Shown: positions 40,487-49,811, numbered from the stretch's first letter. The stretch is 55,466 bases of DNA from NORP240 sp942492445 (GCA_942492445.1 CALOEW010000091.1:1-55466), one strand, 5' to 3'. Numbers and translations are program-made. Notes: generated from the sequence alone by a model not told the origin.

Positions 40487-42295
40487 ATGGACCACGCCCG
40501 GGAAGTATTGCAACAGGTTTTTGGATACCCGCAGTTTCGTCCGCCACAGGATGCGATAATCGACACCCTGCTGCAAGGCGGAGATGCTCTGGTGCTGATG
40601 CCCACCGGCGGCGGCAAGTCCCTCTGCTACCAGATTCCGGCTCTGTTGCGGCCCGGCTGCGGAATCGTGATTTCACCGCTGATCGCGCTGATGCAGGACC
40701 AGGTGGATGCCTTGCGCTTGCTTGGCGTCAAGGCCGGTTTTCTGAATTCAACCCTCGATCCACAGACCACTCGTGAGGTGGAGCAGGCGTTGCTGGACGA
40801 TCAGCTTGACCTGCTTTACATTGCCCCCGAACGGCTGCGGCAGCCCCGCACTCTGGCACTTCTGCACGAAGTGACTGTGGCGCTGTTCGCCATCGATGAA
40901 GCTCACTGCGTCTCCCAGTGGGGTCACGACTTTCGTGCCGACTACCTGGAATTGAGCCTGCTGCATCAACAGTTTCCCGCGGTGCCCAGAATAGCCCTCA
41001 CTGCCACCGCCGATGCCCGCACCCGCCAGGAGATCATCCAGCGCCTGGACCTGGCATCAGCCCGCCAGTTTATCGCCGGTTTCGACCGACCCAATATCCG
41101 CTATCGCATTGCCCTGAAGCAGAATCCGAAGCAGCAGTTGCTGCGCTTTCTTAAAGACGAGCATCCCGGCGACGCCGGCATCGTCTACTGCCTGTCCCGC
41201 GCAAGACCGAGGAGACTGCCGCCTGGTTGCGCGACCAAGGCTTCAACGCGCTCGCCTTATCACGCCGGCATGGACAAGGCCGCGCGCGAGGCCAACCAGC
41301 AACGCTTCCAGCATGGCGAGGGCATCGTCATGGTCGCGACTATCGCGTTCGGCATGGGCATCGACAAGCCGGATGTCCGCTTTGTTGCTCATCTGGATCT
41401 GCCGAAAACCGTGGAATCCTACTACCAGGAAACCGGTCGCGCCGGTCGCGACGGACTGCCTGCCGATGCCTGGATGATTTACGGTTTGCAGGATGTCATC
41501 AAACTGCGCCAGATGCTGGCCGGCTCCAGCGCGGCGGAGGAGCACCGACGCGCTGAACAGCAACGGCTCAACGCGATGCTGGGCCTGTGCGAAATTACCA
41601 CCTGCCGACGCCAGGCTCTGCTCGCCTACTTCGGAGAATTCCTGGATCAGCCCTGTGGTAACTGCGACACCTGTCTGGAACCGGCGGACACCTGGGATGG
41701 TACCGAAGCAGCGCAGTTGGCACTGAGTATTGCCTACAGGACAGGCCATATGTTCGGGGTCAACCACCTTGTGGACATATTGCGGGGTGCCGAAAACGAC
41801 CGGATTTTCCAGTATCGCCATCACCATCTGCCCCTTTACGGCAAGGGAACAGATATGGACAACAACCAGTGGCGCTCGGTATTCCGGCAACTGGTGGCGC
41901 GCGGCTACCTCAGCGTGGACCTGGAACGGTTCGGCGCCCTGCGACTGGTGGAAAAATGCCGCCCGCTGCTGCGGGGTGAGGAGCGGCTGGATCTGCGCCG
42001 CGATCTGCACGGCAAGACCGTCAAGCAGCGTACTCGAACACCCTTGCCTGAAGAAATCGACGTGGCGCTGTGGGAGGCTCTGCGGGATTGCCGTAAAGAG
42101 CTTGCCGAAGAACAGGGTATTCCGCCCTACGTGATTTTCCATGACAGCACTCTCAGAGAAATGTGTATCGAGTTGCCGCAGGACCTGGACCAGTTCGGCC
42201 AGTTGACCGGCGTGGGCGAACGCAAATTGGAAAAATACGGTCCTGCGTTCCTGCGTGTACTGCAGGACTATCGCAGTGGCGCACTTTTGAACTGA
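40487..42295 (+). CDS. recQ: RecQ DNA helicase, internally frameshift-scrambled
   Basis: 602 residues, close to E. coli RecQ (609). SF2 motifs: MPTGGGKSLCYQIPAL (motif I), DEAHCVSQWGHDFR (motif II), ALTATA, GFDRPNIRYR, QETGRAGRDGLP (motif VI). The zinc-binding region EITTCRRQALLAYFG/CGNCDTC follows, then winged helix and a C-terminal HRDC domain (GERKLEKYGPAFLRVLQDY). Between 41202 and 41257 about 18 residues read CLSRARPRRLPPGCATKAS, whereas shifting frame restores KTEETAAWLRDQGFNALAY, a normal RecQ sequence. A minus-one and a plus-one indel therefore cancel. Start ATG 40487 is preferred over the extended frame from 40319. Confidence 0.92.
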   Translation: MDHAREVLQQVFGYPQFRPPQDAIIDTLLQGGDALVLMPTGGGKSLCYQIPALLRPGCGIVISPLIALMQDQVDALRLLGVKAGFLNSTLDPQTTREVEQALLDDQLDLLYIAPERLRQPRTLALLHEVTVALFAIDEAHCVSQWGHDFRADYLELSLLHQQFPAVPRIALTATADARTRQEIIQRLDLASARQFIAGFDRPNIRYRIALKQNPKQQLLRFLKDEHPGDAGIVYCLSRARPRRLPPGCATKASTRSPYHAGMDKAAREANQQRFQHGEGIVMVATIAFGMGIDKPDVRFVAHLDLPKTVESYYQETGRAGRDGLPADAWMIYGLQDVIKLRQMLAGSSAAEEHRRAEQQRLNAMLGLCEITTCRRQALLAYFGEFLDQPCGNCDTCLEPADTWDGTEAAQLALSIAYRTGHMFGVNHLVDILRGAENDRIFQYRHHHLPLYGKGTDMDNNQWRSVFRQLVARGYLSVDLERFGALRLVEKCRPLLRGEERLDLRRDLHGKTVKQRTRTPLPEEIDVALWEALRDCRKELAEEQGIPPYVIFHDSTLREMCIELPQDLDQFGQLTGVGERKLEKYGPAFLRVLQDYRSGALLN

Positions 42296-42338
42296 CCGCT
42301 TTCCCTCTGTTGGTCCGGGGTCTCAGGCTGCACTACAC

Positions 42339-42578
42339 TTGCGTTTTCCGGAGGAGTCATGGACCCATGAGCTCAGTCTGGTTCCTGTGGGCAGCGCCGA
42401 GTCGGTGTTACTTGGGCGCCTGCTGCGCGTATTCCGGGTACTGCATCTGGTTTCGGTCACCCCCGAGCTGCGGTCTTTGCTCAACGCCCTGCTGATTGCC
42501 ATTCCCAGAATGGGCTACATCGGGCTGCTGATGTTTGTGATCTTCTATTACCCGGGGCATCGCGACGCGCCTTCGTGA
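42339..42578 (+). pseudogene. remnant of a voltage-gated ion channel gene
   Basis: About 80 codons reading PVGSAESVLLGRLLRVFRV, LHLVSVTPELRSLLNALL, IAIPRMGYIGLLMFVIFYY. The Arg spacing (RLLRVFRVLHL) and following PELRSLLNALL and PRMGYIGLLMFVIFY are the S4 voltage sensor, linker and S5 helix of the Ion_trans family. S1-S3 are absent; only 43 bp separate the frame from recQ. The pore region is lost after FVIFYY. It is a fragment, not a working channel. The stretch 42579-42716 holds nothing else. Confidence 0.6.
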
Positions 42579-42716
42579 CAGTCCCCGACGGCGTCAAAGG
42601 CGCTCAACCGTTGCTGGCATCGGACGTGCGGTGAATCGCGCTATGGCACCCTGCCGGCAACCGCTTACAATAGCAGGGTTTGTTGTCCACCCGTTTACGA
42701 GGAGTATCCACTACCC

Positions 42717-43655
42717 ATGATAAAAACCAGCTATCGAACCCTGACCGGTGTCGTTTCTCTTGCCATCGCCCCGCTGATGACCGCCCTCGCCCCGCAGGCC
42801 ACAGCCCAGGATTTTCGCGCCGGAGAGCCCATCGGCTCGGTCAACGAATCAGGCGTCAGGCTGCCGATGTCAGGCAATGTCAAGGTTTATGGGAGCTTTC
42901 ACTTTTCCGAAAGCTGCACCTTTGACCCCGAGCGTAATCTGATTCTCGCAATGAACACGGGTGCTCCCGGTGACGGTACCGAAAACGATGGCTTCGTTTC
43001 ACTGATCAATCCGGACGGATCGGTGCACACTCCGAAATGGATCGGTGTTTCCCGGGACGGTCTCGAGTTGAATCACCCACTTGGCAGCGCTGTCCGTAAT
43101 GGTGTGCTCTACACCGTGGACACCGGTCATATCCGGTCATTCGACCTGGCCAGCGGTCGCCCGCTGAAGTCGGTGCCGGTTCCCGGCTCCACGATCCTCA
43201 ACGGTATCGCCGTAGCCGAGGACGGCACAGTTTACGCCTCCAATACCCGCGAACCGGAGCTCATCTACAAAATCACCGCAGATGACAGGGTATCGGTTTT
43301 TGCCCAGGGCGCGCCGCTTTCGGCACCCAATGGCGTGGCCATGGATCCTGACGGCAACGTTGTGGTGGTCAATATCGGCGACAATGCCGTGATCACCTAC
43401 AGCCCCGACGGCGAAGTGGTGCGTGTAGAGCATGCAGTCGAAGGGGGCAACGACGGTGTAGTGGTCCTTCCGGACGGCACCAAGTACGTCAGCAGTGTAC
43501 GCTTCGGCAGCGTGTCGCGTATTCGCCCCGGCGAAGAAGCCGAGATCATCGCCAGCGGCATTCCCAGCGCAGCGTCCATGTGCTACGACTCTGTACAGCA
43601 TCAACTGGTCATTCCCCTCAATGCCAATTTTGCTCTGGCATTCGTCAGACTGTAA
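42717..43655 (+). CDS. secreted SMP-30/gluconolactonase-like beta-propeller
   Basis: 312 residues with a signal peptide (cleavage after TAQ around residue 31). The body has blades with repeated G-x-x-Y and N-G-[IV]-A motifs: TILNGIAVAEDGTVYASNT, SAPNGVAMDPDGNVVVVNI and GNDGVVVLPDGTKYVSSV. These are the calcium-dependent gluconolactonase-like blades (SMP-30 fold). Metal ligands cannot be assigned with certainty. It resembles the secreted NHL propeller at 19812, and both probably act on periplasmic metabolites. Confidence 0.82.
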   Translation: MIKTSYRTLTGVVSLAIAPLMTALAPQATAQDFRAGEPIGSVNESGVRLPMSGNVKVYGSFHFSESCTFDPERNLILAMNTGAPGDGTENDGFVSLINPDGSVHTPKWIGVSRDGLELNHPLGSAVRNGVLYTVDTGHIRSFDLASGRPLKSVPVPGSTILNGIAVAEDGTVYASNTREPELIYKITADDRVSVFAQGAPLSAPNGVAMDPDGNVVVVNIGDNAVITYSPDGEVVRVEHAVEGGNDGVVVLPDGTKYVSSVRFGSVSRIRPGEEAEIIASGIPSAASMCYDSVQHQLVIPLNANFALAFVRL

Positions 43656-43950
43656 GAGCGGCGGAGCGCAATGCTGCTGTCATCGTCACTTCGATGGCAG
43701 CAGCAACAGCGCAGCATCAGATTGGGTCACCTGGCGCCAGCACTCCTTGAATTGCTGAATCGATCAGAATCGCAATCTCCGCGCCGAACCCACGACACAG
43801 AACCGCTTCGGCTTCAGTTGTGTCTGATATTCCCTCTTCTGCCCGCCCCGATACAGCCCCAGGAAGTCCGACGGGCAACCACCCTGGCACCGTTCAAACC
43901 GTCCACTTACCCCGGATTCGGAAAATTGCCATATAATGGCGCAACACAAC
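43656..43950. other. intergenic before malate synthase, possible promoter
   Basis: No convincing gene. A TATAAT at 43932-43937 is a consensus -10 but its -35 partner (TTACCC at 43907-43912, spacing 19) is poor. It could drive malate synthase through the adjacent palindromic repeat. A minus-strand open frame of 62 codons (43764-43952) has no start signals worth trusting. Confidence 0.35.
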
Positions 43951-44008
43951 AAGGGAACCTCTGATTGATCAGGGCACTGTTCTGCGGTGCCTGATCAGAA
44001 ATTCCCTA
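43951..44008. repeat. complete palindromic repeat in the glcB leader
   Basis: AAGGGAACCTCTGATTGATC and CTGATCAGAAATTCCCTA pair around AGGGCACTGTTCTGCGGTGC. It ends 14 bp before the glcB ATG, overlapping the likely leader, so it may influence glcB translation. Confidence 0.78.
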
Positions 44009-44022
44009 TCCGAGGTCCTGCC

Positions 44023-46212
44023 ATGCCCAGCGACAGAGTGACAATCCACGGCCTGCAAGTGGCGTCAGTCCTTGCCGATTTTGTCAATCGCGAGCTGCTG
44101 CCCCACCTACAGATGGATGAAAAAGCTTTCTGGCGCGGGTTTGCCCTGATAATTGAGGATCTGTCGCCGCTCAACACCAGGCTGCTGTCGATCCGGGACC
44201 GGTTTCAGGAACAGATCGATGCCTGGCACCGTCAGCACCGGGGGCAGGTTCTGGAACCAGCCTCCTACCGGACGTTTCTGAAGGAGATCGGCTACCTGCA
44301 GGATGTGGGTGAAGACTTCAAGGTGACAACAGCCAATGTGGATCAGGAGATTTCGGAGCAGGCGGGGCCCCAGTTGGTGGTACCGGTCAGGAACGCCCGC
44401 TTCGCGCTGAATGCCGCCAATGCCCGCTGGGGCAGTCTATACGATGCGCTGTACGGAACCGATGCGCTGCCGGAAAGTACCGGGGCCGAACGGGGAGAAT
44501 CCTACAACCCGGAGCGGGGCAGAAAGGTCATCGAGTATGCCCGCGACTTTCTGGACCGGACCTGTCCATTGACCGCGGGAAGCTATGCGGATGCGTTGGG
44601 ATTCTCTATTAACGGCGGCAGGCTCGATGTCCGCCTGGTGCGTGAATCCGTTTCACTGGAGCAGCCAGGTCAATTCCGTGGCTACCGGGGTGACCCGGCC
44701 GACCCGACCGCGATACTGCTCTGCAACCACAGCCTGCACCTGGAAATCCAGCGGGATCGCAGCTCTGCGATAGGCACCCAGGACCAGGCCGGCATTTCAG
44801 ACCTGCTGATGGAAGCGGCTGTCACGACCATACAGGATTGTGAAGATTCGGTGGCGGCGGTGGACGCCGAGGACAAGGTCGAGGTATACCGCAACTGGTT
44901 GGGGCTGGTGTACGGAGATCTTACCGAAACATTCAGCAAGCAGGGCGAGTCCCAGACCAGGATACTCAGCCTGGATCGCGAATACCTTTCACCGACCGGA
45001 GACAGAATAGTCCTTCCAGGTCGCAGCCTGCTGCTGGTCCGCAACGTGGGACACCTGATGCGTAACGATGCGATCCTGGATTCCACCGGGAGCCCCGTTT
45101 ACGAAGGGATTATGGATGCCATGATCACCTGTGCCGTCGGTGCCATGGACAAACTGGGCAGAACCCTTTTGAGGAACAGCAGGACCGGCAGTATCTATGT
45201 GGTCAAGCCCAAAATGCATGGGCCGGATGAGGTCAGCTTCACCTGTGAACTGATGAGCCGTGTGGAAGAAGTTCTGAACCTGCCGCCGCAAACCGTCAAA
45301 CTGGGCATCATGGACGAGGAAAGGCGGACTACATTAAACCTGAAAGAGTGTATTCGCCGCGCCAGCGACCGGGTCATGTTCATCAACACAGGCTTCCTGG
45401 ACCGTACCGGAGACGAAATTCACACCAGCATGGAGGCCGGGCCGATGATCCCTAAGTCTGCCATGAAGCAGGCGGCGTGGATCAGGGCCTACGAGGATCA
45501 CAACGTGGACGTGGGCCTGGCTTGTGGTCTTCCCGGCCACGCACAGATCGGCAAGGGCATGTGGGCCATGCCGGACCTCATGGCCCGCATGCTGGAGGAA
45601 AAAATTGACCATCCCCGGGCGGGAGCCAGCACCGCCTGGGTACCCTCGCCAACGGCAGCGGTCCTGCATGCGCTGCACTACCACGAGGTGGACGTGCGCT
45701 CCCGGCAACGGGAGCTGAGTAACAGGCCTGGAGCCACAATAGAGGAACTGCTGACATTACCTCTCATGCCCGATCCGGAAAGTCTCTCGGCGCAAACCGT
45801 GCAGCGGGAACTGGACAACAATATTCAGAGCATCCTGGGCTATGTTGTACGCTGGATCGACCAGGGTATCGGTTGTTCCAAGGTGCCTGATATTCACAAT
45901 ACTGGTCTGATGGAGGACCGGGCGACACTGAGAATTTCCAGCCAGCATCTCGCCAACTGGCTGCACCATGGCATCTGTTCCGAACAACAGATCCGGGAAA
46001 CTTTCCAGCGCATGGCCGCAGTGGTGGATCAGCAGAACGCCGGTGATCCCGGGTACCGGCCCATGGCGCCGGAGTTTGACGCGTCCATCGCCTTCCGGAC
46101 TGCCTGCGACCTCGTATTTGAAGGCACTACCCGGCCCAACGGCTATACCGAGCCACTTCTGCACGCCAGAAGACTGCAGGCCAAAAACGATAGCCTCCGC
46201 AGAAACCTCTGA
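44023..46212 (+). CDS. glcB: malate synthase G
   Basis: 729 residues, standard for malate synthase G (about 720), which condenses glyoxylate and acetyl-CoA to malate. Recognisable parts: RFALNAANARWGSLYDALYG, the active-site region DCEDSVAAVDAEDKVEVYRN, the catalytic loop KPKMHGPDEVSFTCE, and VDVGLACGLPGHAQIGKGMW. No isocitrate lyase is nearby, so the glyoxylate source may be glycolate or purine catabolism, or aceA lies elsewhere. ATG 44023 has GAGG upstream; the longer frame from 43987 runs through the repeat. Cytoplasmic. Confidence 0.96.
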   Translation: MPSDRVTIHGLQVASVLADFVNRELLPHLQMDEKAFWRGFALIIEDLSPLNTRLLSIRDRFQEQIDAWHRQHRGQVLEPASYRTFLKEIGYLQDVGEDFKVTTANVDQEISEQAGPQLVVPVRNARFALNAANARWGSLYDALYGTDALPESTGAERGESYNPERGRKVIEYARDFLDRTCPLTAGSYADALGFSINGGRLDVRLVRESVSLEQPGQFRGYRGDPADPTAILLCNHSLHLEIQRDRSSAIGTQDQAGISDLLMEAAVTTIQDCEDSVAAVDAEDKVEVYRNWLGLVYGDLTETFSKQGESQTRILSLDREYLSPTGDRIVLPGRSLLLVRNVGHLMRNDAILDSTGSPVYEGIMDAMITCAVGAMDKLGRTLLRNSRTGSIYVVKPKMHGPDEVSFTCELMSRVEEVLNLPPQTVKLGIMDEERRTTLNLKECIRRASDRVMFINTGFLDRTGDEIHTSMEAGPMIPKSAMKQAAWIRAYEDHNVDVGLACGLPGHAQIGKGMWAMPDLMARMLEEKIDHPRAGASTAWVPSPTAAVLHALHYHEVDVRSRQRELSNRPGATIEELLTLPLMPDPESLSAQTVQRELDNNIQSILGYVVRWIDQGIGCSKVPDIHNTGLMEDRATLRISSQHLANWLHHGICSEQQIRETFQRMAAVVDQQNAGDPGYRPMAPEFDASIAFRTACDLVFEGTTRPNGYTEPLLHARRLQAKNDSLRRNL

Positions 46213-46383
46213 ACAGTTTCTGCAGGTAGCAGGCTGTTGAAAAACGTGATGAGCACAGCCACGTGGCGGACAATTGCAACCGGAAACAGATCAAGGCAAT
46301 CAAGGAGTCGAACAAAGCCTGATATTCGGCTATGCTTCCATCGTCAATTACCTGTCGAACCCTTTATTGCGGATAACTCGATC

Positions 46384-47031
46384 ATGAACAGAATAACCAC
46401 ACTCCCCTTTCTGCTTGGCCTGACTCTGCTGACCGGCTGCAGTTCCGTTTACTACAACACCATGGAACGCTTCGGTGTGGAGAAACGGGACATTCTGATT
46501 ACTCGGGTGGAAGATGCCCGGGATTCCCAGGAGGAGGCCAAGGAGCAGTTCAATTCAGCACTGGAACAGTTTACCACCCTGTTGAATTTCGACGGCGGCG
46601 AGTTGCAGGAAGTGTACGACCGGCTGAACGCCGAATTCGAGCAGAGTGAACGCCGCGCCGAAGAGGTCAGCGACCGGATCAGGGCCGTTGAGCAGGTGTC
46701 GGAGGACCTGTTTGACGAATGGGAAGATGAGCTGGAACTCTATACCGATCAGAGCCTGCGGGCTTCCAGTCAACGCACGCTGCGCCAGACCAGGGTCAGG
46801 TACGAGCAGCTGCTGGGTACCATGCATGCGGCGGAAAACACCATGGTACCCGTGCTCAATGCCTTCCGGGATCAGGTGCTGTTTCTACGCCACAACCTGA
46901 ATTCCCAGGCAATCGCGTCGTTGCGCAATGAAGTGGCAAATATTGAATCCGACATCGCCAATTTGATCGAGGAAATGGAGGCCTCCATCGCCGAGTCCAA
47001 TCGTTTCCTGGAGGAACTGGAACTGATCTGA
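46384..47031 (+). CDS. DUF2959 lipoprotein
   Basis: 215 residues with lipobox LLTGCSSVYY. After the Cys comes YYNTMERFGVEKRDILITRV, the DUF2959 signature, then nearly continuous coiled-coil helix (residues 35-210) rich in Glu, Gln and Leu. DUF2959 proteins are periplasmic lipoproteins of unknown role in Gammaproteobacteria. ATG 46384 gives a proper lipoprotein signal; the frame extended from 46237 does not. The stretch 47032-47223 is non-coding with nothing recognised. Confidence 0.88.
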   Translation: MNRITTLPFLLGLTLLTGCSSVYYNTMERFGVEKRDILITRVEDARDSQEEAKEQFNSALEQFTTLLNFDGGELQEVYDRLNAEFEQSERRAEEVSDRIRAVEQVSEDLFDEWEDELELYTDQSLRASSQRTLRQTRVRYEQLLGTMHAAENTMVPVLNAFRDQVLFLRHNLNSQAIASLRNEVANIESDIANLIEEMEASIAESNRFLEELELI

Positions 47032-47223
47032 CCAACCCGGGCACGGCTTGTGAGGCAAGCAGGTATTCCAGTAAGGACACCGCAGCGCCCCTGGGTTTCA
47101 ACCCGCCACGCACCGTCCCTGGCGCAGCCCTCTGTGCCCGGGCGGGCGAAGGCTGCGCAGCACTCTTGTGCTACTCTTCACGCTTCTTGATTCGGCAGAT
47201 TTCCTCATGGTTTCGCGTACCGG

Positions 47224-48552
47224 TCATAACATCGAACCCCCATACGTCGCCAGCAACACGATCAGAAACAGGAAGATTCCCGTCATGATTACCGTATCCA
47301 GAATTCCCATGGTGTGGTCTTCTTCCATCAATGCCGACAGCGTGTAAAACGTGGGAAACAGAAACAGCAGAAGAAAGCTGATCGCGAGCGAGAATTCCAG
47401 TGGCAGCTCCGGATGATTGCGATCGATAAAATGCTGATAGAAAGCGATGCTGAGCAACGTAAAAGGCAGCACCAGGAACATTACCTGGGTAATGCCGCCG
47501 AAGGCATTGGCAAGCGCGATTCCGTATTCATGCTTGCGATGTGATTGCCAGAGAATCACGTATTCGCTCATGCCGGCGAACACGGCCAGGATAAACGCGG
47601 TGAGAATCGGGTTTATATCAAGTTCCCTGATCATGGTTTCTGCGAAGCTCGACACTTGCTCACCACCGGCAAATGCACCCACGATCCCAAGCAGAAAAAA
47701 AAGTATGATTGTGCCGAAAGAACTGGTTTTTACATCCTCGTAAACTATTTCCAGGCGCTGCTCGATATCCTCATCCGACATGGCAAGCCCTTCGCGGACC
47801 TCAGCCTCTTCAGCGGCGTAACTGGTAACCAGTTTGTAAAGGTAAACCACGAATATCGTCAACAGGATGAAGCTGATGAAAACCAGGTCCAGGGTGTGGA
47901 AACTGGACTTTTCCTGGTCAGTGGAATTCAATGCCAGCAATGTCAGGCCCAGGATGAGCCCCATGGCCCCACCGCCTACCAGAATCTGTGTGCCCGCCTC
48001 GGTAATCGGCATGGCATCAGGCACTTGCCCTTGTTGTCATGCAGCGGAAAAGGAGTAGAGGCTGAACACCAGAGCGTTGTTGTAGATGGTAATTATCGCG
48101 ATGATCAGTGCGGCCAGCGGACTGACGGGTATCAGGTAGGCGATCACTACCAGTTCCGGCGTGGTGGAAAAGATCTCCGCCAGGGTGCCAGCCACGTAAT
48201 GGTTCCACCGGAAACGGGCCGCCAATCGCTCGGTGGCGGCCACCAGTGCTTCGCAGGCCGCCACCAGCATCACCAGACCGATCAGCAATGACATTGGTGC
48301 TGCCAGCCCCCGTGGAGGCTCAATCCCGGCCTGCCGCGCCAACAGACTCAGCAGCCAGAGCAACAGGCCTGCAGACAGACGTTTCAGCCAGGGAGGGATG
48401 GTTACATCGCGGGTTCGGTGACCGAGTTTCAGTACCGACAGCCGCGCTGGATCGATTCCTATCCGGCGCAGGGTATCATCCAGGTGTGGACTGGCGCCCG
48501 GCAGGCCCGCGCCGGCCACGTTACGATTCCCTTCAGACTTGTGCTTCACCAT
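47224..48552 (-). pseudogene. sodium/calcium-exchanger-like protein interrupted by an in-frame TGA
   Basis: Two open frames on the same reading frame (48552-48037 and 48024-47224) are separated by a single TGA at 48039-48037. Together they would encode about 442 residues with two exchanger repeats: HYVAGTLAEIFSTTPELVV and FAGMSEYVILWQSHRKHEYG, plus IAIITIYNNALVFSLYSF, which immediately precedes the TGA. No other frame offers a better reading. The sequence around the stop (FSAA, stop, QQGQVPDAMP) lies in a linker, so a nonsense mutation, sequencing error or readthrough are all possible. No selenocysteine element is apparent. Confidence 0.75.
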
Positions 48553-48658
48553 GGCGGGGGGTCTCTTTTCTGTGTTCGGAAGTGACTGGCCACCGCGTCC
48601 ACAGCAGGCTCCCAGGCCAGTGGCCCGGAGCCACCAGGGCGGACCGGACCCTGCCAGC

Positions 48659-48766
48659 TCAGAGCTGCCCCATGTACCACCACAAACCCAGCAGAATGGG
48701 CACCAGCAGCAGCACCATCAAGGTGGTGATGGCGTTCATTTTGTTGGCGAACAGTTTACTCCACAT
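48659..48766 (-). CDS. 35-residue single-span membrane peptide
   Basis: MWSKLFANKMNAITTLMVLL followed by LVPILLGLWWYMGQL. A short basic N-terminus precedes one hydrophobic helix (residues 12-29), ending WWYMGQL. AAGGAAAG sits 6-13 bp upstream of the ATG, a fair ribosome site. It lies between the exchanger gene and the aldolase gene on the same strand. Too small for family assignment; a small regulatory membrane peptide or a chance ORF remain options. Confidence 0.5.
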   Translation of the reverse strand: MWSKLFANKMNAITTLMVLLLVPILLGLWWYMGQL

Positions 48767-48841
48767 AGACTGGCTTTCCTTGTCTGACGGATCCAACCTG
48801 GTTGCTTTGCCTGGGATTCACTCACGCTTTGAATCCAGCAA

Positions 48842-49711
48842 TCAGGGACAGGGATCCTCACCGGCCACCGGCGTTGCGCCAGACGGAAGGTAGCGGCAGG
48901 GGTCAGCCGATTCCAGTGCCACCCGGGTGCCGGTTCTGATCAGGGCGCCTGCACCGGGACCCTGGAAAAAGCTGTAACCCTCGCGGGTTTCAAGCCATGC
49001 CAGCGGCCCGCCCACAAACAACCCGGCTGCCAGAGTCCGGTCTTTGACACGGGTGACGAGCGCTTCGTAAGCAGGATCGCCCTGCCGCCGCCCGGTGAAA
49101 CTGCCCAGATCGGAGCTGGCCACGAAGATACCGTCGATGCCTGGCGTGTTGACAACCTGTTCGATAATCTCCACCCCCTCGGGCTGCTCGATCATGGCGA
49201 CTATCATGATGTTGTCGTTGGCAGCCTGCCTGTAATCGTCGCCCCAGATTGCCCGATATTGACCGCCTCCCTGGCTGCGCTTGCCAAGGGGTGGGTACTT
49301 GGCGTAGGTCACTGCAGTTTGAACCTCTTCGAGCGCATCGACCATGGGGACGATAATGCCCAGGGCACCGATGTCGGTGGCTTTCTGAATATCACCTTCC
49401 GTGGCGGCGGGAATACGTATAAACGGGATGGCAGGCGCGTCTCTGCACGCCCAGATCATGTCCGCCACCTGGGAGTAGCTGAGCGGGCTGTGCTGCATCT
49501 CGATCCAGAGGAAATCGAATCCGGCGTTGGCCATGGCACAGTAGATTGCCGGGTCAGCGGTATCGACGGTGCCTCCGATCACCGGCTCGCCCTTGGCAAG
49601 CTTCAGTTTGACAGTGTTAAAAATCCGCACATCGTCCGGCTGGGCGAAAGCACAGGATGCAATGGCGAGCGAGGTGAGAAAAGCGGCTGCAAGTGTTTTT
49701 TCCAGGGTCAT
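48842..49711 (-). CDS. exported HpcH/HpaI-type aldolase
   Basis: 289 residues. The catalytic domain resembles HpcH/HpaI class II aldolases: FDFLWIEMQHSPLSYSQVAD, FIRIPAATEGDIQKATDIGA, MIVAMIEQPEGVEIIEQV (metal Glu) and DGIFVASSDLGSFTG (metal Asp). Unlike typical cytoplasmic members it has a clear signal peptide, MTLEKTLAAAFLTSLAIASC then AFA, so the mature enzyme is periplasmic. These enzymes cleave or form 2-keto-3-deoxy acids with pyruvate. The chemistry in the periplasm is unknown. It stands alone on the minus strand. Confidence 0.85.
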   Translation of the reverse strand: MTLEKTLAAAFLTSLAIASCAFAQPDDVRIFNTVKLKLAKGEPVIGGTVDTADPAIYCAMANAGFDFLWIEMQHSPLSYSQVADMIWACRDAPAIPFIRIPAATEGDIQKATDIGALGIIVPMVDALEEVQTAVTYAKYPPLGKRSQGGGQYRAIWGDDYRQAANDNIMIVAMIEQPEGVEIIEQVVNTPGIDGIFVASSDLGSFTGRRQGDPAYEALVTRVKDRTLAAGLFVGGPLAWLETREGYSFFQGPGAGALIRTGTRVALESADPCRYLPSGATPVAGEDPCP

Positions 49712-49811
49712 GTTCTGAGTCTCTCAAGGATTGCGGACCGGATTCAGCGGTAGCGTCCGTTCCGATAATACTCCACTGCCCGATCCTGTAAAGTCCCGCC
49801 CACAGCCGGGG

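Noticed and set aside
40470..40490. TATACT just before recQ as a promoter
   Set aside because: Only 8 bp from the ATG and with no -35 at proper spacing.
46203..46226. AGAAACCTCTGAACAGTTTCTGC near the glcB stop, similar to a repeat arm
   Set aside because: Only about 10 bases match the family and the centre is missing; likely chance.
48037..48039. TGA as a selenocysteine codon in the exchanger
   Set aside because: No hairpin resembling a SECIS element directly follows, and exchangers need no selenocysteine.
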